Shown: positions 34,301-49,300, counted from the stretch's first letter. The stretch: DNA of 64,000 bases from Bolinopsis microptera (GCF_026151205.1 NC_087081.1:3973246-4037245); one strand, 5' to 3'. Numbers and translations are program-made. Notes: generated by a model not told the origin, from the sequence alone.

Positions 34301-37300
34301 TTTCATTTCATTTCATTTCATTTCATTTCATTTCATTTCATTTCATTTCATTTCATTTCATTTCATTTCATTTCATTTCATTTCATTTCATTTCATTTCA
34401 TTTCATTTCATTTCATTTCATTTCATTTCATTTCATTTCATTTCATTTCATTTCATTTCATTTCATTTCATTTCATTTCATTTCATTTCATTTCATTTCA
34501 TTTCATTTCATTTCATTTCATTTCATTTCATTTCATTTCATTTCATTTCATTTCATTTCATTTCATTTCATTTCATTTCATTTCATTTCATTTCATTTCA
34601 TTTCATTTCATTTCATTTCATTTCATTTCATTTCATTTCATTTCATTTCATTTCATTTCATTTCATTTCATTTCATTTCATTTCATTTCATTTCATTTCA
34701 TTTAAGTTCATTTCATTTCATTTCATTTCATTTCATTTCATTTCATTTCATTTCATTTCATTTCATGTATTAAGCGGTGTAGGTATCTCAATAGTCAATA
34801 TGTGTAAAGTATTATGGGTCTCAAATTGTGACACTTCAAGTTGGGAAACAACCGTTAGCTTCACTTTTTAATTCGTTTGAGTTGTAAGTGAGAACTAGTG
34901 TATATTGTTAGTGTCAATTACTAATTACAAATCACTAATTAATAATTTGTGTGCTACTGTATACGAATTGTCATACCAATTGTATAGATAATGCAGTCAA
35001 ATGAGTCGTGTTACATTCCAAAGTACTGTCGTCTGTAAATGTTGTCGTAACTGATCCATCAGTCGTCCAAGAGAGCGCTGCAAAGTTCGATTTATTTTAG
35101 GATATTCGGTTTTTATGAAGGCTAAAGATAAGGTAGGGAAGTGTTTTTAGAAAGGCTTGATCTATAGTCTGTAAATAAAATATATTGCAATAGTGTACAA
35201 AAATAAGTAATTTCTTTCATATAGATACCTAATTTTCAGTCATTGTAAGTAACCTTACACCGAAGCAGCTCACTTACTTGTTTCATTATACCAATAGCAC
35301 AGAGGGTTGTAATACAAACTAAACTTGTTCTTATTAGTTAGCCTAATTCCGATTGAGATCTCTTGATCCTTCTTTAGATAACTAGGTAACTCGTTTGGCG
35401 GCTCAACATCTACCAATTTCGAGATGTAACGTTTATCTGTTAAATAAGTACATTATCTTAATAAGAAATTCATCAAGAAAATTTAGATCGCACTGCCAAT
35501 TATCATCACATACAATTTGACATGACCACAAATCCTTCATCAAACTCGTATCTATGTAATTGTATAGTTAAAAATAAAAGAGGAAATCGTGAACATTGAA
35601 CCTTCTAGATTGCTATTGAAATCAGTTTCAGGATCATGGTATAGGGAGACTATAAAAGATTGAGACCCCGCGAGAGCAGTTATGTTATTGAGGCTCCTTG
35701 GCAGTGTGATTTTTATTTCAGTCTCTTTTACCCCTGAAAGTTATAAAGTGGTTAGGAATTTCCCTTATATTATGAGATTACGTCAGAGTTGAGGAGTTGA
35801 ATGATCCAATTGTGAACTTAAACGTTTGTTGAAATAGAATTAGACATATCGAAGGGAAAGAATAAACATTTAAATACATTACCCTCTGCCATAGGAAAAT
35901 CAAGTGTTTCTTCCTTTTCTAGAGGAAACTTAACTTCCCATAAGACCACAGTAACCTTCTCTCCGTGAGTGGTTGTCAAGTCATTCTCATCTGATTGAAC
36001 ATTTTTCATGAAGGCTAGTCTTAGGTCTTTCGCTCTGAGGACAATCTAGATTTCAACTGTTATATATAATGAGATTTTTATGTTTTTTATAGAAAATCGT
36101 TAAAAATTGACCATTCAAAATGATTTGAAATAACTTATTATAATTTCGAAATGTTCACGAAATACCAACTGCTAGAGCCTAGATTCAGAAAGATATAACA
36201 AATACATGCTCCCACCTTTTCCGCAACTCAATAGAAACATTCGTTGAGGAGCTCATCTGAGTCAATATGATCATAACACCGTTCAGACTCAGTCTATCGC
36301 CATGTTCAAAATAAGATTGGTTATCTTTAAATTCTTGTAGCATCTCTTGTAGCAGTAACTGTAAGTACACTAAACAACGTGTATGTTGTTTCAATGTCAA
36401 ATTTACTAGTTCTCCTTCTAACACGTTCATGGAATCCAGGGTAAGGTCGCTTATCTTTTTTAGCTTGCAGTCCGATTGAACATTTTTCATGAAGGCTAGT
36501 CTTAGGTCTTTCGCTCTGAGGACAATCTAGATTTGTACTGTTATATATAATGAGTTTTTTTTTATAGAAAATCGTTAAAAATTGACCATTCAAAATGATT
36601 TGAAATAACTTATTATAATTTCGAGATGTTCACGAAATACCAACTGCTAGAGACTAGATTCAGAAAGTTATAACAAATACATGCTCCCACCTTTTCCGCA
36701 ACTCAATAGAAACATTCGTCGAGGAGCTCATCTGAGTCAATATGATCATAACACCGTTCAGACTCAGTCTATCGCCATGTTCAAAATAAGATTGGTTATC
36801 TTTAAATTCTTGTAGCATCTCTTGTAGCAGTAACTGTAAGTACACTAAACAACGTGTATGTTGTTTCAATGTCAAATTTACTAGTTCTCCTTCTAACACG
36901 TTCATGGAATCCAGGGTAAGGTCGCTTATCTTTTTTAGCTTGCAGTCCGATTGAACATTTTTCATGAAGGCTAGTCTTAGGTCTTTCGCTCTGAGGACAA
37001 TCTAGATTTGAACTGTTATATATAATGAGATTTTTTTTTTATAGAAAATCGTTAAAAATTGACCATTCAAAATGATTTGAAATAATTTGTCATAATTTCG
37101 AGATGTTCACGAAATACCAACTGCTAGAGACTAGATTCAGAAAGTTATAACAAATACATGCTCCCACTTTTTCCGCAACTCAATAGAAACATTCGTTGAG
37201 GAGCTCATCTGAGTCAATATGATCATAACACCGTGCAGTCTATCGTCATGTTCAAAATAAGATTGGTTATCCTTAAATTGTTGTAGCAGTAACTGTGAGT

Positions 37301-40300
37301 ACACTAGACAACGTGTATGTTGTTTCAATGTCCAATTTACTACTACTAGTTCTCCTTCTAACACGTTGATGGAATCCAGGGTAAGGTTGCTTATCTTTTT
37401 TAGCTTGCAGTCCGACCTTGTGTCGTTTATCCAGTATGTAGTCTAGGAATGGTTTAAAATTAAGACAATGGCAAAGATGCTTACATTGTAAAACATACTC
37501 AGCTATCACGTTAATAACAAATGTATGTTATATTAATTTAACCATATTTATTAATGACAATGTGCAGAATCAATCAATCTCTATTAAATTGCCTTAAATA
37601 GATTGATTTATTTGATACCTTGGAAAGAGATTTAAGCTTGCAATGAGCTTTAATCCCGTCACATGACGTATCCTTTTCACCAAGAGCAACATTTTCGAAG
37701 TTGCAGTTCAGTAACTTGTACTTGCTACAATTTTCCCCTGGTATAAATAAGTGTGAAATAACTTGGTTTAAATTATAATGGTATGGGTCGAAAATTGGTT
37801 GAGATATCTGTGTCAATATACTACTTTTGCTCCCTTAAAAATGAGTTTTGGGCCAGTCATCTAAAAACCAAGTTTCACAAAACTCCTCAATACAACAGAA
37901 AATTTCAAAGAAAGTTCTAACCTTTGACGGCGAGGAAATCTAAGTGAGTGTCTCCAATACGAGCATTGGAGGGTACACTGTGTGAAGCAAACATATACTT
38001 CTCTTTTTCTCGCAATATCTCACCCTCCTATTATAGATATCAAAGGAGGTTTTATTCAATTATAGTTTTCAAGTTTACAGTGAAAAATTTGTTTATTTTA
38101 TTTGCATACTTGATAACTGTACATTGTACAATTACACGTTAATTAAAAGGAATTTTTCAGATTTCAATAACATACTTTAAATAGTGGCTCAACACTTGAT
38201 TTCAGCTGATTCAAATCCGGGTTTAAGTTGAGCATGAACGTCTTTTCTATGAAATTCTCGGCTGAAATTATGTGGTGCGTTAAATCTAATTCTAATTAGA
38301 GGCAGCGGAATTGATTATTCTAAAACATTCTTTTCTGCATTTCAATTAATATTCTACTATTTACTTGATGCCATCAATTAAAGTCCGACTAACTTAAAAC
38401 CAAAACATTTGAATATTAATTCTACAAAGAGTATTCACATTGTGAAACCAGCGTAGTAAATAGAAAATTACGAATAAATGTAATTTAAGCTTACTAACCT
38501 GACGGTGGAAACGTAATGTTCAAACTTTCCGTCGCACCCGAAGAGCAGGTAACTCCTTTGATCCGACCCTTAACTTCGCTACTGCCTGACAGAAATATGT
38601 GGGCATATGTTTAATTCCGGGCACTCCCCCGTTCCTACCAGGTTAGGGGCAGCATTTAAAAAGCGCTTATAAGCGCTTTTCAATTCCTGCCCACCTGGCC
38701 ATGGATGGTAGGAATTAGGAAAAGCGGTAAAAATCGGTAAAAAAGCGATGAATAAGCCGCAATGAGCAATTAAAAAAAAGCGATTATAATCGATTATGAG
38801 CGGTTATAAGATGTAAAATAGCGTTTTTCTGACTGAATTAAAAAACGCTTATAAGTAGGTAGTGCGCCATCGACAGTGAGCCGCGCGTGCCGACTGTGGG
38901 ATGGTTTTTTAGCGCTAATTTCGGCCAGCACAATTTTCTTCAAACAAATAGATATTAAGTATTCTTCCGGACCTCTGATTGCAACAAAAATTGGTAAGCT
39001 TACTCATAGACTTACAAGAAATGTGTCCGAAAAGTTTAAAGCATATCCAACCATCAAACTGAAACATTATGTTACAGCTAAAAGCAGCGTATTTTGCCCC
39101 ATTTTGATCACTATATCAACTCCGATATCCACCAAATTTTTCGGACAGTTGTAAAAGCCCTATTGGAAGATCGTCACCAATTTTCAGAATGATCTCATTC
39201 AAGGAACTGAAGATATATCCAAATAATACGACAAAAATCAACGAATTTGGTCAAATTTGGTCAAATTACGCGACTTTTACAGCTAATTTTGCTCCAAAAG
39301 CCGCGCACCATCAAATATGGCACCTAGGCAAAACTCACTGATCTTTCCAAAAAGGTATGACAAATTTGGTATTGTGAAAATTCTCACAGTCTCTAGAAAA
39401 CAATGGTACAAAAATGTTTTAGATCCGAGCAAGTTTATTTTTATAGTGCACCTCCTATTATAAGCGCTTTTTAAGCGCTTTGCAAACAGCTAAATTGCAA
39501 CCCAATTATAAGCGCTTATAATCGCTTATAAATGGTTATAAATAGTTATAAATATATATAATACGGCCACGGCCAGGGGTGATTTGGAAGCGTCCTTGTA
39601 GGTTTATAACCTACCAGGAGTCAGAACTGATCGCGCCGCGTTGGACTCGTCGACGGTCCTAATATTTGAAACAAATATTTTACGAGTATCACCCGTTAGC
39701 TTATAAGCGCTTTCTAATTCCGGGCACTCTCCCGTTCCAAGGTTAATTGAGGGGCATTGAGAAAGCGCTTTTTAATTCCGGCACTCCCTCATTTCAAATC
39801 CAACCAGGTTAAGGGGCATTGAGAAATCGCTTATAAGCGCTTTTTAATTTCGGGCACTCCCCCGTTCCGACCAGGTTAGGGGCAGCATAGAAAAAGCGCT
39901 TATAAGCGCTTTGCTAACAGCTAAATTGCAACCCACTTATAAGCGCTTATAATCGCTTATAAATGGTTCAAAAAAGCGCTTACGAATCGCTTATCTGGCC
40001 GACCGCTTATCCATCACTTTTTACCGCCAACCCTACTGGAAAATCGCTTTCAAATCGTTTGTGGGGACTAGGACTTATAAGCGCTTTTATATTCAAAAAA
40101 GCGCTTTTTTGAATTATTACATCAATTATAGTCGATTATAAGCAATTTTTAAAAAACCGTTTATAATCGTAAAAAAATCGATTATGAACGGTTGTTTTTT
40201 AAAAAAGTGCCGAAAAAGCGCCCAATAAGCGATTATCAGCGCCGATAATCAGTTAAACAAAAATTTCAGTTAAACAAAAATTTCAATTTTATGCCATTTA

Positions 40301-43300
40301 TTACAGATTAAACAAGTTTACAATAAATCAATTTGATATTTAACGGAATCCTAATTCAATGTGCAGTATGGTTGTCACTCTTTAAATAGATTAGATATAG
40401 GTTGACGGGGCAAAGGAGTGTGCGTGCTGTTCGCTATTGCTCACACCAAACGGCAACCTAGTAAATGTTTTGTATGAACACCGGTCTCCATCACGACACA
40501 AAATTAGGATTGTAGAATTTATTGTATAACTATTAGTGCAGTGGAGGTAGCGGTGTGGTGCATTAATAGAGTGACAGCCTACTGATTTAGAGTTGTTTTT
40601 AAGTGAGCATAATGGGTGTATTTTTGGATCTAATGGCAACTTTAAAATTTGTTCTTTTAATCATTTATTAAATATCAGTTTAAAAATATATAAATCTGGA
40701 ATCTGTTCACTCTGTGAACCAGTCCTAAAAAAATTCCAAAAACCCTCCTAAATTAAATATTAAAAACGTCTCAGTAATGGAAATAGTCATACAATTAAGA
40801 AATTATCCAAATTCTTAATATCTACCTAAGAGAAAAATACCTACCTAAGTCAATTTCTACCTGTAATACACTAAATATTAGGTTAAATACATAGGTGGTG
40901 GAGTCAGCACACATTTACCAAAATCAAAATTGTTTAATAGGTGGAGCCTGTGGGCCGAGATCACTGGATTAAATTTGATGAAGGGGGTTGTTTTCAAATG
41001 ACAGCTGCATTATGTCATAATCGCTTGTGGTCCATGCCGAATCATTATAAGCATGTTGCAGCTTTAGAAGTGCCTTTTTCAGGCGACTTTTAGCAAGGCT
41101 AATCTTGTAGGAGTAGTCAAAGAGCTTAAGTTTAGGTGCAATTGTGTTCCAAATTTTGGTGGATCTTGATATAAAGTCATTAGATGGGAGTTGTGAAATG
41201 ATAGTGGTTTCCTTTCTAGAAGATGACTGATAATGCTGTTGCAGTGATGCTGGGCACCTTAGTTTTAGTATTTTAAAAACTTCCATAAATGTGTGATATG
41301 TATATAAATTTTTGAAAGCCAGGATGTTTTGTTGCTTGAAAAGTGGTTTACAGTGCTCTAGTTGGAAGAATGTATGGTCAAGTGCCTGGCTGTCAAACTC
41401 TCTTGTTCTTGCACATGTAAGGAACTTGTTTAGGTATGCCTCTTTATCACCAAAGAGGACCCGTACACAGTGCTTCTGAGACAGCCAGATACTTGCTGTC
41501 CTAAAGAGTGCTGCATCACCCCAAACTGAGATACAATATGTGAGGTGGGATTCAAATAGTGTGTGGTAGAGGTCTTTATGGAGTTCCTTTGGTACAGAGT
41601 CCCTAATTCTATTTAAGGTGGCAGAGGCATAGTTTAACTTTCGTTTAAGTGCTGTTATATGAGGCCCCCAGGAAAGCTGTTCGTCAATAACAACTCCAAG
41701 AAACTTAGTTGCTTTGGTTTTTTTAATTGGAAAGCCATCAATATGGAGTTGAAGCGAATCTGGCAATTCTACTGGTTTACTAGCCTTTGGTTTAAAATGC
41801 ATATAACAGCACTTTGACATGTTGATGTGAAGTTTGTTAAGGATCATATACTTTTTTATACAGCTTAGCAATTTGTTGCCTTTCTCATAAGCTTCTTCTA
41901 CAGTTTTTCCATCAATAAAAATGTTGGTGTCGTCAGCAAATAGTATGAAGGTTCCTAAATCCGAGGAATTGGCAATATCATTTATGTATAGAAGAAAAAG
42001 GAGCGGTCCCAAAACAGAGCCTTGTGGAACTCCATATTTAATGATAAGGTTTTCGGATTTTTCATTAAGGACTTCTGTATACTGTGTTCTATTTGATAAG
42101 TAGCTTTTAATCAGACAGTTTGCATTGCCTCTTATTCCATACCTATCTAGTTTTGTTAGGAGTGTACTATGGTCGATTGTATCAAATGCTTTACTCAAAT
42201 CTATAAATATAATAAAATTTCGTTTATGGAAACTTGCCAATTTATGTTTGTTTACTGTTTAAGACACATGACAATAATTTATTTACACACAGATGTCAAA
42301 ATTAGCCCCCTTTATTATACAATATGCAAATAAAACTATTTAAAAAACGACGAACACGTTTGTCCCATTTTCTCAAAATAACATTGATGATTGATGATTG
42401 ATGATTGATGATTGATGATTGATGATTGATGATTGATGATTGATGATTGATGATTGATGATTGATGATTGATGATTGATGATTGATGATTGATGATTGAT
42501 GATTGATGATTGATGATTGATGATTGATGATTGATGATTGATGATTGATGATTGATGATTGATGATTGATGATTGATGATTGATGATTGATGATTGATGA
42601 TTGATGATTGATGATTGATGATTGATGATTGATGATTGATGATTGATGATTGATGATTGATGATTGATGATTGATGATTGATGATTGATGATTGATGATT
42701 GATGATTGATGATTGATGATTGATGATTGATGATTGATGATTGATGATTGATGATTGATGATTGATGATTGATGATTGATGATTGATGATTGATGATTGA
42801 TGAGTTTTTAATACTTTCAACACTACTATATAACAAATAATTTTAGGCATGTACGCTAACATGGCGGCAAAGTGCAGCTGAATCGGCGGGTATGATGGGG
42901 ATCTGGGGAGCCAGATGGGTGTCTTGAGTTGTTCACTGCCAGTGTCTCCTTCTCTTCCACCCAGCATAAAGCTGGGTGGCTCTTAACTTCACTACCAGGT
43001 TGTACATTGATATCTGGATATTATCCGGTTGGATATTGACTAAATAAAAATTTAGTTATACCTATTTTTACCACTTTTTATCTCAATCAGTTTCAATTAT
43101 TCAACCTCCATAATACTCTCTTCTTTTATGAGTCCAGGATAACAGTTGCTGCATCCTCAGCAAGTTTCTTGTTGAGAGGATGGTTTTTTGATGATCTTGC
43201 TAGCATAATGACCACTGGTCGCTGCTATCACTGTTCTCATTAATTCTTTCTTCAATTTTGTTATTTCACCATTCAACTCACTTTCTTTCCTCAGCTTATA

Positions 43301-46300
43301 CACTTAATCGCTGACAACTGGTGGTGACTGCTCCTGATACCTTGACGGCAATCCAGTGAACCTGAATCCAGCTCCTTCATCTTGGTACAATACAATGTTT
43401 AACCTCAAAGATACTATTGAATCGCTTTCATCCGCTTCAACACAGGACCTAGCAGCCCTCATTAAAACTGCTCAGAAGATTATGGATTGTAGGCACCTGG
43501 ATGGACACTTGCAATTTATTCCAGATATAATTGACAGTGCAGTTTGTTCCGACTTGTTGGCTGAGTGTGATTCCCTCAACTTGTCGGCTTCATCCAGAAG
43601 ACCTGAGTCACAATGGCTCAGTGTAACCGACAGGCCTCCTAGGCACTAATGCAACGGTATACCAGTGTGAACTGTTTGCTCTCAACACATCAGCTCACTG
43701 GGCAACTATCAATATTTCAGAACCTGGGAGTATAACATTCTTTTCAGACTCACAGGCAGCAATCCTAGCAGTCACACACCACACAGTCACATCTAACTTA
43801 GTACTTGATACCATTAACTACCTTAACAAACTAGGACAAACCCACTCAGTTAATGTCAGGTGGGTCCCAGGACATGCAGGTATTCCAGGAAACGAAAGAG
43901 CTGATGAACTAGCCAGAGAAGGATCACTCACAATCGCTCTAGGTCCTGAACCCTTCATCAGCATATCCGAAGGAGCAATTAAGACGGCAGTAAAGGAGTA
44001 TTTACACGGAATTCATCTTCGTAGATACAGAAACACGGCACTGAGCGAGAAAGGGAAAATACCACTAACAATCCTACTCACCAAATATAAATACAGGAAT
44101 CTTGGACTTGCAGGAAATCATCAAAGATGGCTAACCTGGCTCTTCACAGGACATAGCCCCCTAGCCTACTTCCAATACAAGGCAAACAATTTCACATCCC
44201 CCCGTTGTGAACACTGTCCAGAAGAGGAAGAAACCTCGGAACACTTCATGTGTCACTGTATAGGATACATGACCATTAGGCTAAGAATTTTCGGTAATAC
44301 ATTTCTAACCTGGGAAGACATAGTATCAGCTAGAATTAGTACGGTTATAAAATTTATCGAGGCAACCAATAGACTACTAAAGGAGGATCTTTTCGAGGAT
44401 CCCATTAACCACTAATACAAATAGGACATCTTGCAGTTTTCTAGGCATTGACCGTCCCTGGAAGTCCCTGTCTCCCCATCGTTAACCCGTAAGGGGTTGC
44501 ACCAGGGGCGGTGGTAACAGAACTTCAAGACTCTCGGAGTCTGTTGTCGATATCTATGTATAATATATTTATGGTATATAATTTGGGAGTCCCTCTCTCC
44601 AGCAGCAGGAGTTGGAGAATGGGGACGCGTTGTGAAAGCCACCGCAAGGAAGGCTTACAGTCGACGCCGACCAATCAAAAGAAGAACCGACAGGCCTTAC
44701 ATATATGTCGATAGTAAGCCAGTACATCATGCTAAGGACATTACCACACTTCTTACTTTCAGTAAAGTTATGGAGACATTTAATGAGAGGTTTAATTGCA
44801 AAATAGACTCTTGTTTAGTACTCAAGTACACTTCAACAAGTGCAGGTACGAGTCTGCATACAGAACAGAAGCCTGGTGCTTATGAAACCTGGTACCCAGG
44901 AGGTTATGAAACATCGCGTTCCTGGTGAATCAGGCGCACCTGGGACACCTTCGCTGAGATATTCATTATTGTTCCGGGCTATGGCAAAGCGTCCTCAGCC
45001 ACCTCCACCGGAAGTAGCACAAACGAAGGGAGCTGAACAACCGTCAGGTCACGTCAAGAGTGATATTGATAACGGCAGCCTCACAGCTCCAGCAGTCAGA
45101 CTTGTGTGCCTAATCGCCGGTGATAGCTATGCTGCCAGGCTGGACACTGTAAAACTTGGTAGAAAATGTGTTGATGTTGTGTCTGTTGCCAGTGGAGGTG
45201 CAAGAATACATCAAGTGATGGAGCAGATTAGAGATTTTAAGTCTAAGAATGAATCTGTCATTGTAGATAAGATATGTATTAGTGTCGGAACGAACGACAT
45301 TAGATATGCGGACTCTTTAGATAAGATTAAGGTTAAATTTAAGAGTCTATGTGCTTTAATCAAACAACTTTATACTTCTTCAAAAGTTTATTTTCAGTCC
45401 CTTTTACCTCTGCCTTGCAAAAGCAGGCATGACTTGAGAACTAACTCTTTTGTTATGAAAATGAATAGTGTCATCAAGAATGAATGTATATATCGAAGAT
45501 TCCATATGCTAGACGCTTTTCGTCCATTTTCTCTACGATACTTTGATCCACGAGTACCTCATATCAGAGATGATAGATTTTTCAAGGCTTGAGACATCCA
45601 TCCCAGTGAGGCTAGGGCATGGGTGTCCTAGCTTAACTTTATCTGAGAGCGGTTCATATTAACTTTTTTGACCCATTCACTTTTCAGTAAAATTACTATT
45701 AGGGCTTAAGGGGTCAAGCTAGTCTACATAATTCGAATTTTAAGATATATTAGAGTGTTTTTTTAAAGTTTTTGGAGCTGGATGTCGGTTAACAGGGTTC
45801 CCTTAATGCTACTAAATGATTGATCTATCATCTAAGTCAATATAGATTAAAAGTTGGTATTCGCCACATGGAATGTTAGAGGCATTAGTCAGGAACACTC
45901 GCAGCATCTAGCTGCAAATGATTGCAACAGATACAACTTGGATGTTATAGCCCTCCAAGAAACAAAGGTGTCTAAACACTCAGACACTGTTATACCCGGC
46001 AACCACAGGCTTCTTTTGTTTAACCAGAATTTGTCTTGGCATGGCGGACTCGGTTTTATTATCAACAGTAAATTTGTATCAAATGTTGTCTCGTACCATC
46101 AAATCAGTGACAGAGTAGCATACATGGACCTTTCTCTACCATCAAAGTGTCATGGGAAACCATCACTGAAAGCCCGTATTATAAACTGCTACAGTCCAAC
46201 TAATGTCAAATCTATACAGAACCCACGCATTGCTGATGAGTTTTACTGTGAGCTCCAGGAAGCTATCAGAATTCCTGCCAGACATGAACTTTTTATCTTG

Positions 46301-49300
46301 GGTGATTTTAATGCTAGGCTAGGGAAACGGACTAAATCAGATTTTGAAAGTGGTCTTCAAACTAACATGGGAAGACATGGTATTGGTCGGCGTAACGAAA
46401 ATGGCGAAAGGTTGCTAGCTTTCATGATCACTAATGGACTCTATGCAGCCAACACTGCATTTTCACATGCGAGCAGACACACCAACACTTTTACAGGATG
46501 GATTAAAGACCGTAGATCCAAAAAGTCTGTACCCTGGTTTTCTCAAATTGATTATGTTTTATGTAGATCTAGAAGTACCCCTCTGCTTGTTGACGCTAGG
46601 TCTTACGCTGGTGCAAAACTTCAATCTGATCACAAAATTGTAAAAGCAACTTTTGACCTCAGTAAACGTTACAAACTTTACAGTACTGCCAAACTCAAAG
46701 TCAAGCAGTATAACACCAACTCATTGGTTTGTAGCAAAGATGTTCAAAGTTCTTTTCAACAAAATGCTGCTCAGAAGATTGAAACTGATACATCTGCCCA
46801 GTCAGTCACTGAAAGTTTTAACAACCTTTTCGAGGCGGTTAAAATTGCTGCATCTGAAACAGTGGGTATGAAAAGAAACACAGCCAAACGTCACAGAACA
46901 ACAGACCCACAAGTCGTCTCTATGTCAGAAAAGAGACACCAATTACTACAACATTTAAACGACAACAAAATGCGTGACAGAACTATCCTGCGTAAGGAAA
47001 TCAACAGACTCAAGAATGACATTGCAAAGCGCCTTATTACACTTGAAACCGCTCATGCCGACCTTCTAGCTGAGACGATCAACTCCACTGATGATACCAG
47101 AAGAATGTTCGAAGCAACCAGAGCGATTTCAAGCACAAAGGACACTCCTCCCATTTCAGTATTCCTACCAGAAACAGAAGAACTTGCTCTCAATGACGAA
47201 GATAAGGCAGACATAGTCAAGAACTGGTTCATGGAACATTACACAGGCCCAGAACCCCCACTAGAACCTTTTGTTGGAGCTGCTAAGCCATTAGATACGC
47301 CTATAACTGCACTTGAAGTTGAGACAGCAGCCAAGAAACTAAAGAACGGTAAAGCCGTTGGTCCTGACAACCTCCCTAACGAATTCCTTAAGTATGCACC
47401 TCCTTCTTTCTACATGAAGTTTGCATCACTTATCAATGAGTCCTTTGAAAAACAAGAGCACGTCCAATCGTTCACTGAGGGATATCTTACCCCCCTACAG
47501 AAGCCTGGAAAACCAAAAAGACCAGTTAAGAGTCTGCGTCCCTTATGCCTTCTCAATGGAACTAGGAAAATCCTTTCCATGATAACACTCCAGCGTATTC
47601 AACAACAGATAGCAAACTACACTGGGCCATGGCAGAATGCCTATAAATCAGGACACAGCTGCTCTAATATTGTCTGGACACAAAGGGTTCTTATTTCTGT
47701 TGTCAAGGAGAAACATTGGGAGTTTAGTAAAATGGGGATAGACATGTCATCAGCCTTCGACACAATACATCGGTCAACTATCCTCAGGCTACTCGAAGAT
47801 GCAGGATGCTCAGAAGATGACATAAGACTAGTTAGATATCTACTCGCTAACACCAAGCTCAGAATTAAGATCAAAAAGACGACATCGGGAGAGTTCGAAG
47901 TCACAATAGGAGCCTTTCAAGGTGACTGTTTGTCTGGCTCGCTGTTTACCATGTACCTAGCTGGAGCACTCTACCACCTTAGAGTTGTTGTTATACATCT
48001 ACGTCCAAATCCCCCCATATCTGAAAGCTCCCTTCCTTTAGAATGGGAATATGCTGATGATGTGGACTTTGCTGATGAAGATGAGGATTCGTTACACCAG
48101 CTCCTTCCAATTTGCAAGGAAATTCTCTCAGAATGGAATTTGTTTGTAAATGAATCTAAAACCGAGTTTGTAAAGTGTTATCTGGCTGGAAGTAGTGAGA
48201 AGGACGAAAAAGGAGAACCTCTAAGAAATAGAGAACCTTGGAGGAAGTGTGTGTCCCTAGGCTCTAAGCTATGTAGTAAAGAAGACATACAGCATCGTAT
48301 AATCCTTGGAAATGTTGCATTCGAAAAATACAAGAAAGTTTGGATGCAAGGATCTAAGATTAATCTGAAGACCAAGATTAAGATATACGAAGCATACGTT
48401 ACATCTGTTATGCTCTATAACTGCAATAGCTGGGCTACCCCTCAGAACCTATTTGACAAACTTGATGCATGTCATAGAAGACACCTGCGTCAAATATTGA
48501 AGATGACTTATCCCATTATTATCAGTAATAAAGCACTATATGAACGCTGTGGTGTAACACCGTTGTCAGAGCGAGTGACATATGCTCGCTGGAAAATGCT
48601 GGGACATGTCCTTCGCAGTGACTGCTCATCACCAGCTCAGAGAGCTCTTCAATTTGCTGTTAATGCGTTATTTACCATGAAAGGACGTGTTGGTCGACAC
48701 CAAAGTAATCTTTTAAAGTTTATTATAAATGATTTGAATAAAAGAAACCTACCATTACGTGATATTAATGATCTTTATGATCTTAGGGCTACTGCCTCTA
48801 ACAGAGTTTTGTGGAGAAAATTATTTACCTCATAATTAACCTTTATTTTTCAGAGAACTGTTATGTTTTTTTGGGCACTTATCAGTCTCTTAAGATGTTT
48901 CTTTACTATTTCGAGATTGTTTTAAAAGTTAGATAATAATAATAATTTATAACAACAGTAAGAACCGCAGATCTAAGCAGGTTAGTATTACAGGTAACTT
49001 TGTGCCCGACATCGGGGTTCTTGATGCTTTAAGACTTTTTGTTTTGATTTATTTGTATCTCTATTTTGCATAATGTGTGATGAGTGTGACGATTGGGATG
49101 GCTTTGGAGTGTCATTTTAGACCTTTTACTGTCACAGCCTTCCACAGTATCTCAGACAATGAATTTATTCATCTCTTTCACAGTCATAGCAAAAGCTATG
49201 CTGCGGTATTAATGTTTTTTCTCTTCAAAAAAGACTGGTGGCTTTATAAAATATTAGGGGCTTCTCCTGGCTTACTTGGCAAGCTGTTCTTCACTGGTCT

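Larger units (their letters stand above)
36004..37430 (-). repeat. tandem ~475-480-bp exon-intron repeat in the GAIN region
   Basis: The marker TTTTTCATGAAGGCTAG lies at about 36003, 36483 and 36958, giving periods of 480 and 475 bases. Each unit carries a GAIN-A exon body, an intron and the start of the next exon. Units two and three are almost identical; the first (37168-37442) is more diverged. Confidence 0.88.

Noticed and set aside
33890-34766. CRISPR-like or regulatory array
   Set aside because: A pure pentanucleotide repeat without spacers in a eukaryotic intron.
42302-42967. Long QSSIINH repeat protein on the minus strand
   Set aside because: It is translation of the 7-base satellite; a 7-base unit without stop codons gives an endless frame.
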